Below are positions 1 through 8,904 of a DNA stretch of 64,000 bases, piece after piece. The translations under genes were made by a program, and so were the position numbers. The stretch's first letter is position 1. Every line of letters starts with the position of its first letter. Source of the DNA: Phocaeicola salanitronis DSM 18170 (lineage in GTDB: Bacteria; Bacteroidota; Bacteroidia; Bacteroidales; Bacteroidaceae); the NCBI RefSeq assembly GCF_000190575.1, contig NC_015164.1:372001-436000 (forward strand). Reading direction: 5' to 3'. The notes under the pieces are model-generated. The model was not told where the DNA came from and made no database searches. It saw only the letters and a program-made list of their open reading frames with translations.

Positions 1-1
1 T

Positions 2-514
2 TCGTTGAACAAGATGTTAGGTTCGCTTCAAGATGCAGGGAACACGGTGACATTGGCAGGCTATATCAATCTGTTGGATGAAAGCGGATTGCTTTGCGGG
101 CTTCAGAAATTTAGCGTGGCTATGGCAAGGCGGCGTGCTAGTATTCCTAAGTTGCAGGTATATAACAATGCCTTGAAGATGGTGTATAGCCCGTTGACCT
201 TTGAACAAGCCATTCTCAACCGTAAGGCATGGGGACGAATTTTTGAATCGGGTATCGGTGCCTATTTGGTAAGCCAAGCCTTTGTGTATCGTTTTGAAGT
301 GTACTATTGGCGTGAACGGGATGATGAAGTCGATTTCGTTTTGCGCAAGAAAGGTTCGGTGGTCGCCATTGAGGTGAAAAGCAATGCGGAGAAGCGGACG
401 GACGGGTTGGATAAGTTTCGTAAACTTTTCAATCCGCAAGCTGCATTTATTGTAGGTGATGGTGGCATCAGTGCGGAAGATTTTCTTTCGATGGATGTGA
501 GGAAACTCTTCTGA
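2..514 (+). CDS. ATP-binding protein with DUF4143, C-terminal part (5' cut by window edge)
   Basis: The frame is open to the first base, so this is the tail of a longer gene. The visible 170 residues match the DUF4143 domain that ends a large family of AAA ATPases: an FE-x-GIGAYL-type helix, then YYWRERDDEVDFVL and an AIEVKS strand. The spacing of DEVDF and EVKS resembles a PD-(D/E)XK fold. Whole proteins in this family are about 370-400 residues, with a Walker A motif that would lie upstream of the window. The TTG at position 5 is not a convincing start. The cellular role of these ATPases is unknown. Confidence 0.8.
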   Translation, partial: SLNKMLGSLQDAGNTVTLAGYINLLDESGLLCGLQKFSVAMARRRASIPKLQVYNNALKMVYSPLTFEQAILNRKAWGRIFESGIGAYLVSQAFVYRFEVYYWRERDDEVDFVLRKKGSVVAIEVKSNAEKRTDGLDKFRKLFNPQAAFIVGDGGISAEDFLSMDVRKLF

Positions 515-629
515 GGAGGTTAAGCCTTCAAGTCAATGAATTAAGAATAATAAAAAGGAAAAACTATGGATACATTAAGTTTCACGAAAGTAAAATCATT
601 GTTCATCCTAACTTTAATACAAAGAGACG

Positions 630-905
630 ATGGACAAAAGAAACAAACTTTGGAGACGCCAACAAATGGCGCGTGTGTTTAAGGCTCGCATGATTCTTTA
701 TGCAGCTTATGGAATTCCTGTTATCCGTGAGGATGGAAGTATAGACAATCATCCACATTGGTTCGAACTGGCAAAGGACAAATGGGCAAAGGTTTATCAA
801 ACCACAGGAACTCCGTGTAGTTGCTGGATGTGCAGAGGAGAAAAGTACAATCGTAAAGAATATAAAAAGGAAACTTTGCGCATTATCCGGGAGTCAATGG
901 AGTAG
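630..905 (+). CDS. Small CxC/CxxC-motif protein (PCSCWMC family)
   Basis: A 91-residue basic protein. The visible signature is TTGTPCSCWMCRG at about residues 57-69, a compact cysteine cluster that could bind zinc, followed by a basic tail. I recall this family as common in Bacteroidetes and sometimes near RtcB RNA ligases; here rtcB is 15 kb downstream. ATG 630 gives 91 residues; ATG 666 (MARVFKARM) would be equally good by similarity to the family as I recall it. A terminator hairpin follows directly. No function is assigned. Confidence 0.6.
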   Translation: MDKRNKLWRRQQMARVFKARMILYAAYGIPVIREDGSIDNHPHWFELAKDKWAKVYQTTGTPCSCWMCRGEKYNRKEYKKETLRIIRESME

Positions 906-912
906 AAATTGG

Positions 913-958
913 GAAAGCCATTCTTTGTGTATCTAAGCAGGGAATGGTTTTCTTTTTT
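913..958 (+). terminator. Rho-independent terminator after the PCSCWMC gene
   Basis: GAAAGCCATTC (913-923) pairs with GAATGGTTTTC (942-952) with G-U pairs, followed by six T. It lies between two convergent genes and may serve both. Confidence 0.6.
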
Positions 959-960
959 AG

Positions 961-1473
961 TTACCTGTATTGGTGATAGATTTCTGAAAGCATATCATAA
1001 AATCCCCAACCACAGTTGCTGGCATTATCAAGCAATTTCTCTATCCGTTCATAATATTGCGCCAATAAACCATGCATGAAAATAAACTTCATGGCTTTGT
1101 CGAAGTTGTTTTCCAAAGTAATGTAATATTGCTCCCACATGTCGCCAAAAGTCACGGTATATTCGCACCCCTGTTCGATGTAGAAAAGCATTAGGTCTGC
1201 GACATAAGTCGGTTCAGTTTTCAGTTTTTGGAAATCAGAGATGACTTTCCGGCATTTGGCGAATGAGGGCTTTTCCGAGAAACCACGGGTAGAGAAAAAT
1301 TCCTGCCGGATGGCTTTCTTGCATTTCTCCAATTCGGCATTGCTGTCGGGAGTGAGATAGAACTCCAGATAGTCCTTGGCTTCTTTACGTGCGTCATACA
1401 GTTCAAGCATCACTTCTATGACTTGTTCTTTGGATAGTGTTTGAAGGTATTTCTTCAATTTTGCTTTTGACAT
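961..1473 (-). CDS. DUF6155-like protein
   Basis: 170 residues, mainly helical. The N-terminus (SKAKLKKYLQTLSKEQVIEV, then LYDARKEAKDYLEFYL) matches what I recall as the DUF6155 family of Bacteroidetes and Firmicutes. No catalytic motif is visible and no function is known. It lies 7 nt downstream of the esterase fragment on the same strand, so the two may once have been one transcript. Confidence 0.65.
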   Translation of the reverse strand: MSKAKLKKYLQTLSKEQVIEVMLELYDARKEAKDYLEFYLTPDSNAELEKCKKAIRQEFFSTRGFSEKPSFAKCRKVISDFQKLKTEPTYVADLMLFYIEQGCEYTVTFGDMWEQYYITLENNFDKAMKFIFMHGLLAQYYERIEKLLDNASNCGWGFYDMLSEIYHQYR

Positions 1474-1480
1474 ACTTGAT

Positions 1481-1909
1481 TTATTTTAAGGATTGATTGT
1501 GATTCATGAGTTTTTCCACGAGCGGCACATAATACTCCCGTACTTCTTCCGCCGTAGGTGTATGCCCACCGGGAAAATGATAGGCGTGCGTATAGTGTTG
1601 CAGGAACAACGGTTCAAAATGTGCCAGATGGTCATTCTCCCCAAACAATCCCCAAATGCGGTCGGAGAGTTTTGGGTGTGAATTGCCCCACTGGTGAGCT
1701 TGTACTTCGGCAAATTCGTCTATCAACAGTTGGTCTATTACGAGTTTCTGGTGCCCATCTGCCCGTAGCGATTTATATTCATGCGCTCCGATGCGTTCAA
1801 TGAGAAAGCGAGTCATTTCTAAGTAAGGATTGCCCAATAAGGCAGGTATTCCCAAACGTGATGCCACTATCTGTGGAACAGAACCCACAAAGCAGCCGTC
1901 AGCAAACAA
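1481..1909 (-). pseudogene. YqiA/YcfP-type alpha/beta hydrolase, C-terminal half only
   Basis: The 142-residue frame begins at a TTG with no plausible N-terminus. From QIVASRLGIPALLGNP onward it matches the C-terminal half of YqiA/YcfP-like esterases, with GLFGENDHLAHFE (acid region) and FPGGHTPTAEEV (catalytic His region). The N-terminal half, with LHGFF and the GxSxG nucleophile, is absent and no frame upstream restores it. A separate N-terminal half of the same family, on the same strand, lies at 22953-23366. Together they make one hydrolase, which suggests disruption by the intervening 21 kb or two independently decayed copies. Confidence 0.7.
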
Positions 1910-2163
1910 GTAAAGATAAAACCTAACCCGTTTGAAATGAGCGGTTTTTCACTATTCTGCCAAATGCCGGAAACGCAACGGAGTGCGGAATATTGAGCCA
2001 TTTCAGTTACCAAGCCGTTAGCCGTCAGTTACCGAAGCAAGGACAGGTAACGCACAGAAAATGAAATTGTTGCAAGCCCGTGCCGATTGCGCCGATACGC
2101 ACCGTTCTGCAAATCAATGGACGCTTACTCATAAGTTAATTTTGCGACAAAAACAGTAAGCGT
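1910..2163 (+). other. Gene-free interval upstream of the recombinase pair
   Basis: 254 nt without a credible gene. It holds TTAATTTTGC (2136-2145), which is both -7-like and one mismatch from the GTAnnTTTGC core used by IntDOT-type recombinases. It is therefore a candidate promoter or attachment site for the recombinase genes that start at 2164. Confidence 0.3.
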
Positions 2164-3393
2164 ATGAAAGTAGAAAAATTCAAGGTGCTGCTCTACCTGA
2201 AAAAGAGCGGAACGGACAAGTCGGGCAAAGCCCCGATAATGGGAAGGATAACGGTGAACCGCACGATGGCGCAGTTCGGATGCAAGCTGTCATGCAAGCC
2301 GGAGTTGTGGAACGCACGGGAAAGCCGTCTGGACGGCAAGAGCCGCGAAGCGGTGGAAACCAACGCTAAACTGGACAAGCTGCTGCTTGCGGTCAATGCG
2401 GCGTTTGACACGCTGGTGGAACGTGGGCAGGACTTTGACGCAACGGCGGTCAAGGACTTGTTTCAGGGAAGCATGGACACGCAGATGACCCTGCTGAGAA
2501 TGACCGACCGCATCTGCGAGGACTTGAAGTCGCGTATCGGCATCGACCGTGCCAAAGGAACCTATCCCGGCTATTACTACATGAGAAGGACATTGGGCGA
2601 GTTCATCCTGTGGCAGTTCAAGACGAAGGACATCGCTTTCGGGCAGCTTTCCGAACAGTTCATCCACGATTACCAGAATTATGTCATGGACGTGAAAGGC
2701 TTGGCGGTGGACACCGTGCGCCACTATCTTGCTATCTTGAAAAAGGTATGCCGCATCGCCTACAAGGAGGGGTATGCGGAAAGATGTCATTTCGCCAATT
2801 TCACCTTACCGCAAAAGACAGAGCGTACACCGAGGGCGTTGAGCCGTGAGGACTTCGAGAAGATACGCGATGTGGAGATACCCGCATGGCGCACCACGCA
2901 CATCCTTGTACGTGACCTTTTCCTGTTTGCCTGCTATACCGGAACCGCCTATGCGGATGCGGTGAGCGTCACAAGGGACAATCTGTACACCGATGACGAG
3001 GGATGCCTTTGGCTGAAATACCGCCGCCAGAAGAACGAGCTTCGGGCGAGCGTGAAACTGCTGCCGGAAGCCCTCGCCCTGATTGAGAAGTACCATGATG
3101 ACAACCGCCCGACGCTGTTCCCGATGGTATACCATCCGAACCTCCGCCGGCACATGAAATCCCTTGCCGTCCTCGCAGGGGTAAGCAGCACCTTGTGCTA
3201 TCATCAGGCACGTCACTCCTTCGCCTCGCTGATTACGCTGGAAGCCGGAGTGCCGATTGAAACCATCAGCCGGATGCTGGGTCATTCCAACATCCAGACC
3301 ACACAGGTCTATGCCCGTGTCACTCCGAAAAAGCTGTTTGAGGACATGGACAGATACATCGAGGCGACCAAAGACTTGAAACTTATCCTTTAA
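2164..3393 (+). CDS. Tyrosine recombinase/integrase, Bacteroides type
   Basis: 409 residues with three parts: an N-terminal Arm-binding-like domain (about 1-105), a SAM-like core-binding domain (about 110-215) and a catalytic domain (225-400). Visible catalytic residues are H347-x-x-R350 (YHQARHSF), H374 (MLGHSN) and nucleophile Y383 (TTQVYARV), with a likely beta-hairpin Lys at 290. The first catalytic Arg is not in its usual place (ACYTGTAYADAV); its loss at this point is also known in IntDOT. It breaks and rejoins DNA during integration or inversion. The stop is 18 nt before a second recombinase, so the two are probably co-transcribed. Confidence 0.92.
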   Translation: MKVEKFKVLLYLKKSGTDKSGKAPIMGRITVNRTMAQFGCKLSCKPELWNARESRLDGKSREAVETNAKLDKLLLAVNAAFDTLVERGQDFDATAVKDLFQGSMDTQMTLLRMTDRICEDLKSRIGIDRAKGTYPGYYYMRRTLGEFILWQFKTKDIAFGQLSEQFIHDYQNYVMDVKGLAVDTVRHYLAILKKVCRIAYKEGYAERCHFANFTLPQKTERTPRALSREDFEKIRDVEIPAWRTTHILVRDLFLFACYTGTAYADAVSVTRDNLYTDDEGCLWLKYRRQKNELRASVKLLPEALALIEKYHDDNRPTLFPMVYHPNLRRHMKSLAVLAGVSSTLCYHQARHSFASLITLEAGVPIETISRMLGHSNIQTTQVYARVTPKKLFEDMDRYIEATKDLKLIL

Positions 3394-3411
3394 TCCTAAA
3401 ACATTACATCT

Positions 3412-4662
3412 ATGCGCAGTACATTTTCCATATTACCGTACATCAACCGTAACAAGGTAAAAGCTGACGGCACGACCGCCGTCCTCTGCCGCATCACCAT
3501 AGACGGCAAGAGTTCCACGATAACCACCGGCATCTATTGCAGACCGGAGGACTGGAACAGCAAGACAGGCGTAATTCGCACCGTCCGCGAGAACAACCGC
3601 TTGCAGGAGTTCAAGAAGTCCGTTGAACTTGCCTATGAGGATTCGTTGAAGAAACAGAACGTGGTGAGTGCGGATATACTGAAGAATACGTTGGCAAGGA
3701 AAGCCGTCATCCCCACCAGGCTGTTGCAGATGGGCGAAAGGGAGCTTGAACGGCTGCTTGCCCGCTCAAAGGAGATAAATTCCACATCGACATGCAGGAA
3801 CTCAAAGTATTATCAGAAGTACCTGAAAGATTACCTCACATCAACGGGTAAGGAGGACATCGACTTTACCGACATCACGGAGGAGTTCGGCAGTTCCTAC
3901 AAGGCTTTCATGAAGCGCAACAAGAATTTCAGCGCACAGCAAATCAACAAGTGCTTGTGCTGGCTGAGCAAGCTGGTGTACCTCGCCGTGGACTACGAGA
4001 TACTCCGCGCCAACCCGTTGGAGGACATGGAATACGAGAAGAAGCCCGCGCCGAAGCACAGGCATATCAGCCGTGCGGAACTGAAAGCCATCCTTGAAAC
4101 ACCCATGCTCGACCCGTTGCAGGAACTTGGGCGCAGGGCATTTTTGTTTTCAACGTTCACTGGCTTGGCGTATGTAGACATCATGCTGCTCCATCCGCAC
4201 CATATCGGCACGACGGCGGACGGCAGGCGTTACATCCGCATCAACCGCAAGAAGACCAACGTGGAGGCGTTCATCCCCCTGCACCCGATAGCGGAGCAGA
4301 TACTCGACCTCTACAACACGACCGACGACACAAAGCCCGTGTTTCCGCTTCCAAGCCGTGACGAGATGTGGTTCGAGATACACGAGTTGGGCGTGGCGAT
4401 AGGACGGAAAGAAAACTTGTCCTACCATCAAAGCAGACACTCGTTTGGAACTTTCTTGATTTCGGAGGGCATACCCATCGAGAGCATTGCCAAGATGATG
4501 GGTCACTCAGGTATAAGGACTACCCAGCGGTACGCGGAGGTTACTGACAAGAAGATTTCAAAGGACATGGACAACCTGATGGCGGTCAGAATGATGTACG
4601 GAACGGGCAAATGGTACAAAAGACAAGAACTGCCAAAAGAAACAAACATTGATAATGAATAA
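3412..4662 (+). CDS. Tyrosine recombinase/integrase, second of tandem pair
   Basis: 416 residues with the same three-part layout as the upstream recombinase. Catalytic residues are H339-x-x-R342 (YHQSRHSF), H365 (MMGHSG) and Y374 (TTQRYAEV); the hairpin Lys is near 281 (NRKKTN). The first Arg position again reads TGLAYVDI without Arg, as in IntDOT-like enzymes. The two proteins are clearly diverged, so this is not a recent duplication. Tandem recombinase pairs are common at the edges of Bacteroidales integrative elements, which makes 2.1 kb a likely element boundary. Confidence 0.92.
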   Translation: MRSTFSILPYINRNKVKADGTTAVLCRITIDGKSSTITTGIYCRPEDWNSKTGVIRTVRENNRLQEFKKSVELAYEDSLKKQNVVSADILKNTLARKAVIPTRLLQMGERELERLLARSKEINSTSTCRNSKYYQKYLKDYLTSTGKEDIDFTDITEEFGSSYKAFMKRNKNFSAQQINKCLCWLSKLVYLAVDYEILRANPLEDMEYEKKPAPKHRHISRAELKAILETPMLDPLQELGRRAFLFSTFTGLAYVDIMLLHPHHIGTTADGRRYIRINRKKTNVEAFIPLHPIAEQILDLYNTTDDTKPVFPLPSRDEMWFEIHELGVAIGRKENLSYHQSRHSFGTFLISEGIPIESIAKMMGHSGIRTTQRYAEVTDKKISKDMDNLMAVRMMYGTGKWYKRQELPKETNIDNE

Positions 4663-4670
4663 TATGAGGC

Positions 4671-5051
4671 ATGACAATGGAACGGGGAATAATCACAATC
4701 ACAGAAAACGGGGCGGTTGCCATGCCGACCGCTCCCGTCTGGATGACGCAGCAGGAAATGTCCGATGCGTTCAATGTGTTCGGCTGCCACATCCGCAAGG
4801 CTGTCCATGCCATATACAAGAATGGCGAATTGTTGGAAAGCGAAACGAAGCGGTACATCAAACAGGACAACGGGATAAACTACGATGTTTACAGCCTTGA
4901 AATGGTGATAGCCGTTTCCTTCAAGTTAAGAGGTCGGGAAAGCATGGCTTTCAGACGGTTTATCATGGGCAGGCTGACCATGAACAACAGACAGCCCGTC
5001 AACCTTTTCTTTTCGCTCTCCCCGTCGCGTGGAAAGAGAGCGGGAAATTGA
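4671..5051 (+). CDS. RhuM-like N-terminal domain protein
   Basis: 126 residues starting 8 nt after the second recombinase, so probably in its operon. Residues 23-95 (TQQEMSDAFNVFGCHIRKAV ... YSLEMVIAVSFKLRGRESM) resemble the HTH-like RhuM/KilA-N-type domain of mobile elements. In many Bacteroidetes proteins this type of domain is followed by a Fic/Doc domain; here it ends in a short unrelated tail. A Doc-type gene without this N-terminal half lies at 16826. It could bind DNA as a regulator, which is inferred from the family only. Confidence 0.55.
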   Translation: MTMERGIITITENGAVAMPTAPVWMTQQEMSDAFNVFGCHIRKAVHAIYKNGELLESETKRYIKQDNGINYDVYSLEMVIAVSFKLRGRESMAFRRFIMGRLTMNNRQPVNLFFSLSPSRGKRAGN

Positions 5052-5099
5052 GCAGACCTCAGACGGCGTAACACTGTTTTACAGGGAATTCCCGTCAGC

Positions 5100-5393
5100 C
5101 TACCTGAACGCTTCCCGGTAATTGGCGGCAAGCATCCGTTCGATGTCCGATTCCTTGTACAGAATCTTGCCGCCCAACTGGTAATAGGCGATTATGCCGT
5201 TGTTGCGGTAGTCCTGCAAGGTGCGTCGGCTCACTTTCAGCCGTGCCGACACCTCCTTGTCCGTCAGGAAGCGTTCGCCGCCCAATATCGGACGGCTGTT
5301 TGCCATAAAGTTCTCGATACCGTCCAGCAGACGGTCAAGGCTGTCGCCGAACTCGACGACAAGCGCATGGTTCTTGGTAATCATTTCACTCAT
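5100..5393 (-). CDS. Helix-turn-helix excisionase-type protein
   Basis: 97 residues. The C-terminal half (FLTDKEVSARLKVSRRTLQD, then YRNNGIIAYYQLGGKILYKE) is a MerR/excisionase-like winged HTH (HTH_17). The N-terminal part is a short helix-rich extension. Pairs of such proteins sit next to integrases in CTnDOT-like elements, where they act as excision factors or regulators. A second one follows upstream on the same strand. Confidence 0.75.
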   Translation of the reverse strand: MSEMITKNHALVVEFGDSLDRLLDGIENFMANSRPILGGERFLTDKEVSARLKVSRRTLQDYRNNGIIAYYQLGGKILYKESDIERMLAANYREAFR

Positions 5394-5423
5394 TGTTACG
5401 TTGGATTTAGTGGTACATAATAA

Positions 5424-5720
5424 TCAAACGGCTTTGTCTGCCAGCTTACCTTCAACGGGCTTGACGATGCGCAGCATATCCTCCGGTCGGTAAAACACCT
5501 TGTGGTTTATCTGCGAATAAGCCAGTGTGCCGTTGTCACGCAGGGTCTGCAAGGTGCGCGGACTGATGTTCAACTGTTGGCAGACCTCTTGGTTGTCCAT
5601 CCAGCGGTTTAATGACTTGCCGCCTTGCTTGGCAAGGAGTTCGTTCACACGGTCTGAGAAGCGGCTGAACTTTGCCGCCATTTCTTCAAACGCCTCTTTC
5701 TGAAAAATCAATACTTCCAT
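5424..5720 (-). CDS. Helix-turn-helix excisionase-type protein
   Basis: The start is placed at ATG 5720 (MEVLIFQKEAFEEMAAKF); the longer frame upstream has an implausible N-terminus. 98 residues: an N-terminal amphipathic helix followed by WMDNQEVCQQLNISPRTLQT and YSQINHKVFYRPED, an HTH_17 excisionase-like fold. It resembles the neighbour at 5100-5393 in architecture, and the two are likely co-transcribed. Expected to bind near attachment sites or act as a regulator. Confidence 0.75.
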   Translation of the reverse strand: MEVLIFQKEAFEEMAAKFSRFSDRVNELLAKQGGKSLNRWMDNQEVCQQLNISPRTLQTLRDNGTLAYSQINHKVFYRPEDMLRIVKPVEGKLADKAV

Positions 5721-5951
5721 TGTCAATACTGTTTTTAATGTTGATACTCGGTTTTGGACGCAAAATAAATGGGTATCGTGCATCAAACAATAGGTTGGCA
5801 CAATCGTGGCAGCTTGTGGCAGGGAGTGGCGTTGTTCGTAATCTAAGAGATATGGATTTTTAGCGAAAAAATGCTACCATATAATAATTCTGAACTTGCT
5901 ATAACACAGCAATATTACTATCTATTTGAAATCTATATCCGACTTATGCCT

Positions 5952-6560
5952 TTATATTTCAATCAGGTTCGGGAGGTTAAAGTTTGTATAATCTTCATTC
6001 ATAATAGATCCATTTGAGAAAATGGTTGGACCATCTTCCTTCACTCCGTGTTGTTTATGGATATGGCCAAACAGATGTAAACGGGGTTTTATTTCTTTTA
6101 TCCTCGCCAAAAGTTCTGTCGAACCATAGTTTAACTCATCGTCAAAATCAAGAATACCATAGGGCGGGCAATGGGTAATCAATACGTCAGTATTGGTAGG
6201 TACGGCTGCATAGTTGCGACTCTGACGGTCAGAAATACAATCTTCCATGAACATGGGAACACCATAGAATTTAACTCCATCAATAACCACACCGGAATTA
6301 CATAGATAATGTACATTCTTATCCAGTCCATCTATCTTAGATCCGTATAGGCAGGCATCGTGATTGCCACAAATAAAAATCTTGTGAGGGTAAGGAAGGT
6401 CGCAAAACCAATTCATGAAATCAATGGCTTCTTGCTCGCTTCCATTCATGGTAAAATCTCCTGAATGTATAAGGATGTCAGCATCGGGCAGCTGTGTGAG
6501 CTGCCGATGCTGACTGTGAGTGTCAGAGATGTGGAGAAAATTAATTGAGTTGGTCGGCAT
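5952..6560 (-). CDS. Calcineurin-like metallophosphoesterase
   Basis: 202 residues with the full metal-binding set of the family: D13-T-H15, GDF (34-36), GNHD (65-68), THCPPYG and GHIHKQHG. The THCPPYGILD form is typical of the MPPED/239-like subgroup, which hydrolyses phosphodiesters such as cyclic nucleotides or nucleic-acid ends. It is the last gene of the WYL - exonuclease - DUF262 operon: its first 20 nt overlap the end of the DUF262 gene, so it is probably translationally coupled and serves the same process. Confidence 0.85.
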   Translation of the reverse strand: MPTNSINFLHISDTHSQHRQLTQLPDADILIHSGDFTMNGSEQEAIDFMNWFCDLPYPHKIFICGNHDACLYGSKIDGLDKNVHYLCNSGVVIDGVKFYGVPMFMEDCISDRQSRNYAAVPTNTDVLITHCPPYGILDFDDELNYGSTELLARIKEIKPRLHLFGHIHKQHGVKEDGPTIFSNGSIMNEDYTNFNLPNLIEI

Positions 6561-8904
6561 TTCCTTTTGAATTTCTATAACGGTCTATACATTGGTCCAT
6601 CTTCTCAACCAAATCCTTTTCATCCTTTATCTCGCTACCATTAATGGTCAGGTTGTTGTTTTCTTCATAAAGGCGTTTATTGTCCTCATACAGGTCAATC
6701 CAATTCCAATGTTGCCAACGGAACGCATACTCTGCATCATCAACATAAATGAAATGGATATCCCATCCCCAGAAAAAATCACACCCTTCAATCTTCTGGT
6801 TGGTGTAGATCTTGCCAAGCTGTTTGTTGGACAGGTCAATGCACCCGCCGTAAAGGGTTGACAATAGCTTGTTACGCTTGTCAGCGATTATGTATTTCTT
6901 CCAATCAGCTTTTGCGTTGTAGGGATAGAGAATGTAAATGTCGTTGTCCCTGTAGTTCAAATGACATCCTCTCTCAATATAGTCCAATAAACCGGATATC
7001 ACAAGTTCTTCTTGCACAGCCTTTTGCTTTCCTTCGAATGATGAGTGGTAATCAGGATTAACCTCGAAACTGGAAGAACACAACATTTCATCGATTGGGC
7101 AACTCCACTTGTCATCTAACAAATTAGAACGCCAAGACGATTGCGTACTATCAAAAGTAATCCCCCAAAACATATCCCATTCTGTAAATTTACTAATAAA
7201 ATACCGCAATAAAGTGGATTTGTTCTTGTAAAATCCTTTTTCGCCGAATAGAAACTGAGCATTTCTCCATTTTGTCGCAAAATTATTCCACTCCCATTTA
7301 TTGTTTTTATTTCTAAACAGAAATCGGATTGCACCATTGAAAAAGGCATATCCTTCTGCTTCCGATATAGCCGACTCCCAATTCCATTCTTTATCGTCAC
7401 TCCAATCAGTAGGCCGCTCGGGTAGTTGCGCTTTCTGAGGTTTAAGTATTTGCTTGGCTTTCGCTATTTCCTCTCCTAATTGTTCAGGAGACGCTTTTGA
7501 TTGTATTTTGAAATCTTCGCTTGCCAAATATTCATAGATGTTTTCCACGTGTTTGCTCAATTCATCTATTAATTTCAGACGAGCGGCCATTGCGTCAACC
7601 GTATTTATCGTGGTGTTCTCCGCTAAATTGCACACCACTCTCATCCACCTTCTGAAGCGACGCTCATTGAACGCTGTGCAGGATTCCAAATACCGGCATA
7701 TCCCGAAGAACACGACCCTCTGCGTTTGAGTGAGCGTGGAAATAGTGTTCTCAGTGTATTTGGGAATGAAATCAAACTTCTTGAACCACTTTGGCAGATA
7801 CGCACAGACATCTTCCTTGACTCCTGCTAAACGCTCAAAAAGGGAACTTAGATTCTCCAAAAATTCTGGCTTTGAGAGGATGGAAGAATAGATGCTAAAG
7901 CCATTATCATAGCGAAGCGATGAATCGTCTGATTCCGTTCCATATAGTTTCCATTCTTTTGATGTGTCCTTTGCCTCATTATATATGATAGCGCAATTCA
8001 AGAGATATCTGTTTAGGAAAGCAAAGAAAATCCTGTCAATCTCTCCATTACTGTCGCGGTTCTTCCAAAAGACATCCGTCCATTCAGTGTCGAGTTTTGT
8101 AGGAATGCCTTTTTCGGTATTAAGAAATCTTCCCCAAGCATCATCCTCTTTTGCCTTTTCTTCAATGTATCCGATAAAATCAGCCTTGAAATTCTCGAAT
8201 GAAGTGAGTTGCTTACCACGAGCGTTCATTTTGATGTACAAGTCATCCGTTAGCTTGAAGTCTTTAAGATTAAGATAATAAAACACGATAGGTGCATTTT
8301 CAGAAGTCAAAGCTTTCCAATAATGTTCAAAGCTCTCTTTGTTTGCGTCAAACAATTCTTCCAAGCCATCAATAATATCGTTACCTTGTTTGTTGTTAAT
8401 CTTTGTGCCGCCAATCATTCTCAACATTGATTGTATGGTTGGGTCTTGCTTCCAGGAAGAGTAAAACCAAGTACGGCTGGTTATGAAATCCACAATTCCT
8501 ATGTTGCCGTCATATTCTTCAAAATTTTGGGGTATGCATAGGTTTCTGCAAAACTCCCTTGAAGATATTCGCGTCTCGTATGTGAAATTTCTCAGCCTTA
8601 CAGAGGCTTCTTCGAGCTTGCCAGCCCTGAGTGCCACGTACCAATGAAGCAGCCATAGCGTGGTAAGCCTTTGTTGACCGTCAAGTGGAGATAGTTTGCC
8701 TTCGTCTTCGGAACCATAAACAAAATCAAGTTTCAATGCAGATTCCGGCAATTGATAGTCTAATGCCTGCTTTAGATTCCCAAGGAAATTATTGCGCAAG
8801 TATTCTTTGCCCAATCTGCCCTGTGCATAGTCGCGTTGTATTATCGGAATTTCTATTTGGTAATTGCCGATAAATTTCCAGAATGAAGTTGCTTCGTTTG
8901 TCAT
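6541..8904 (-). CDS. DUF262 (GmrSD-like) protein, 787 aa
   Basis: The N-terminus carries the DUF262 signature: IPIIQRDYAQGR (19-30) and LDGQQRLTT (74-82), the ParB/Srx-like nucleotide-binding motif of GmrS-type proteins. The long C-terminal part (about 400-787) is not recognised. DUF262 proteins are the NTP-sensing or hydrolysing half of GmrSD type IV restriction and related defence systems. The start ATG overlaps the stop of the upstream DUF262/DUF1524 gene by 4 nt, so the two are made together. No DUF1524 HNH motif is obvious here, so it may act as partner to the upstream protein. Confidence 0.8.
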   Translation of the reverse strand: MTNEATSFWKFIGNYQIEIPIIQRDYAQGRLGKEYLRNNFLGNLKQALDYQLPESALKLDFVYGSEDEGKLSPLDGQQRLTTLWLLHWYVALRAGKLEEASVRLRNFTYETRISSREFCRNLCIPQNFEEYDGNIGIVDFITSRTWFYSSWKQDPTIQSMLRMIGGTKINNKQGNDIIDGLEELFDANKESFEHYWKALTSENAPIVFYYLNLKDFKLTDDLYIKMNARGKQLTSFENFKADFIGYIEEKAKEDDAWGRFLNTEKGIPTKLDTEWTDVFWKNRDSNGEIDRIFFAFLNRYLLNCAIIYNEAKDTSKEWKLYGTESDDSSLRYDNGFSIYSSILSKPEFLENLSSLFERLAGVKEDVCAYLPKWFKKFDFIPKYTENTISTLTQTQRVVFFGICRYLESCTAFNERRFRRWMRVVCNLAENTTINTVDAMAARLKLIDELSKHVENIYEYLASEDFKIQSKASPEQLGEEIAKAKQILKPQKAQLPERPTDWSDDKEWNWESAISEAEGYAFFNGAIRFLFRNKNNKWEWNNFATKWRNAQFLFGEKGFYKNKSTLLRYFISKFTEWDMFWGITFDSTQSSWRSNLLDDKWSCPIDEMLCSSSFEVNPDYHSSFEGKQKAVQEELVISGLLDYIERGCHLNYRDNDIYILYPYNAKADWKKYIIADKRNKLLSTLYGGCIDLSNKQLGKIYTNQKIEGCDFFWGWDIHFIYVDDAEYAFRWQHWNWIDLYEDNKRLYEENNNLTINGSEIKDEKDLVEKMDQCIDRYRNSKGNADQLN

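Noticed and set aside
2290..2790. 166-codon reverse frame inside the first recombinase.
   Set aside because: It is a shadow of the recombinase, whose catalytic residues are in place.
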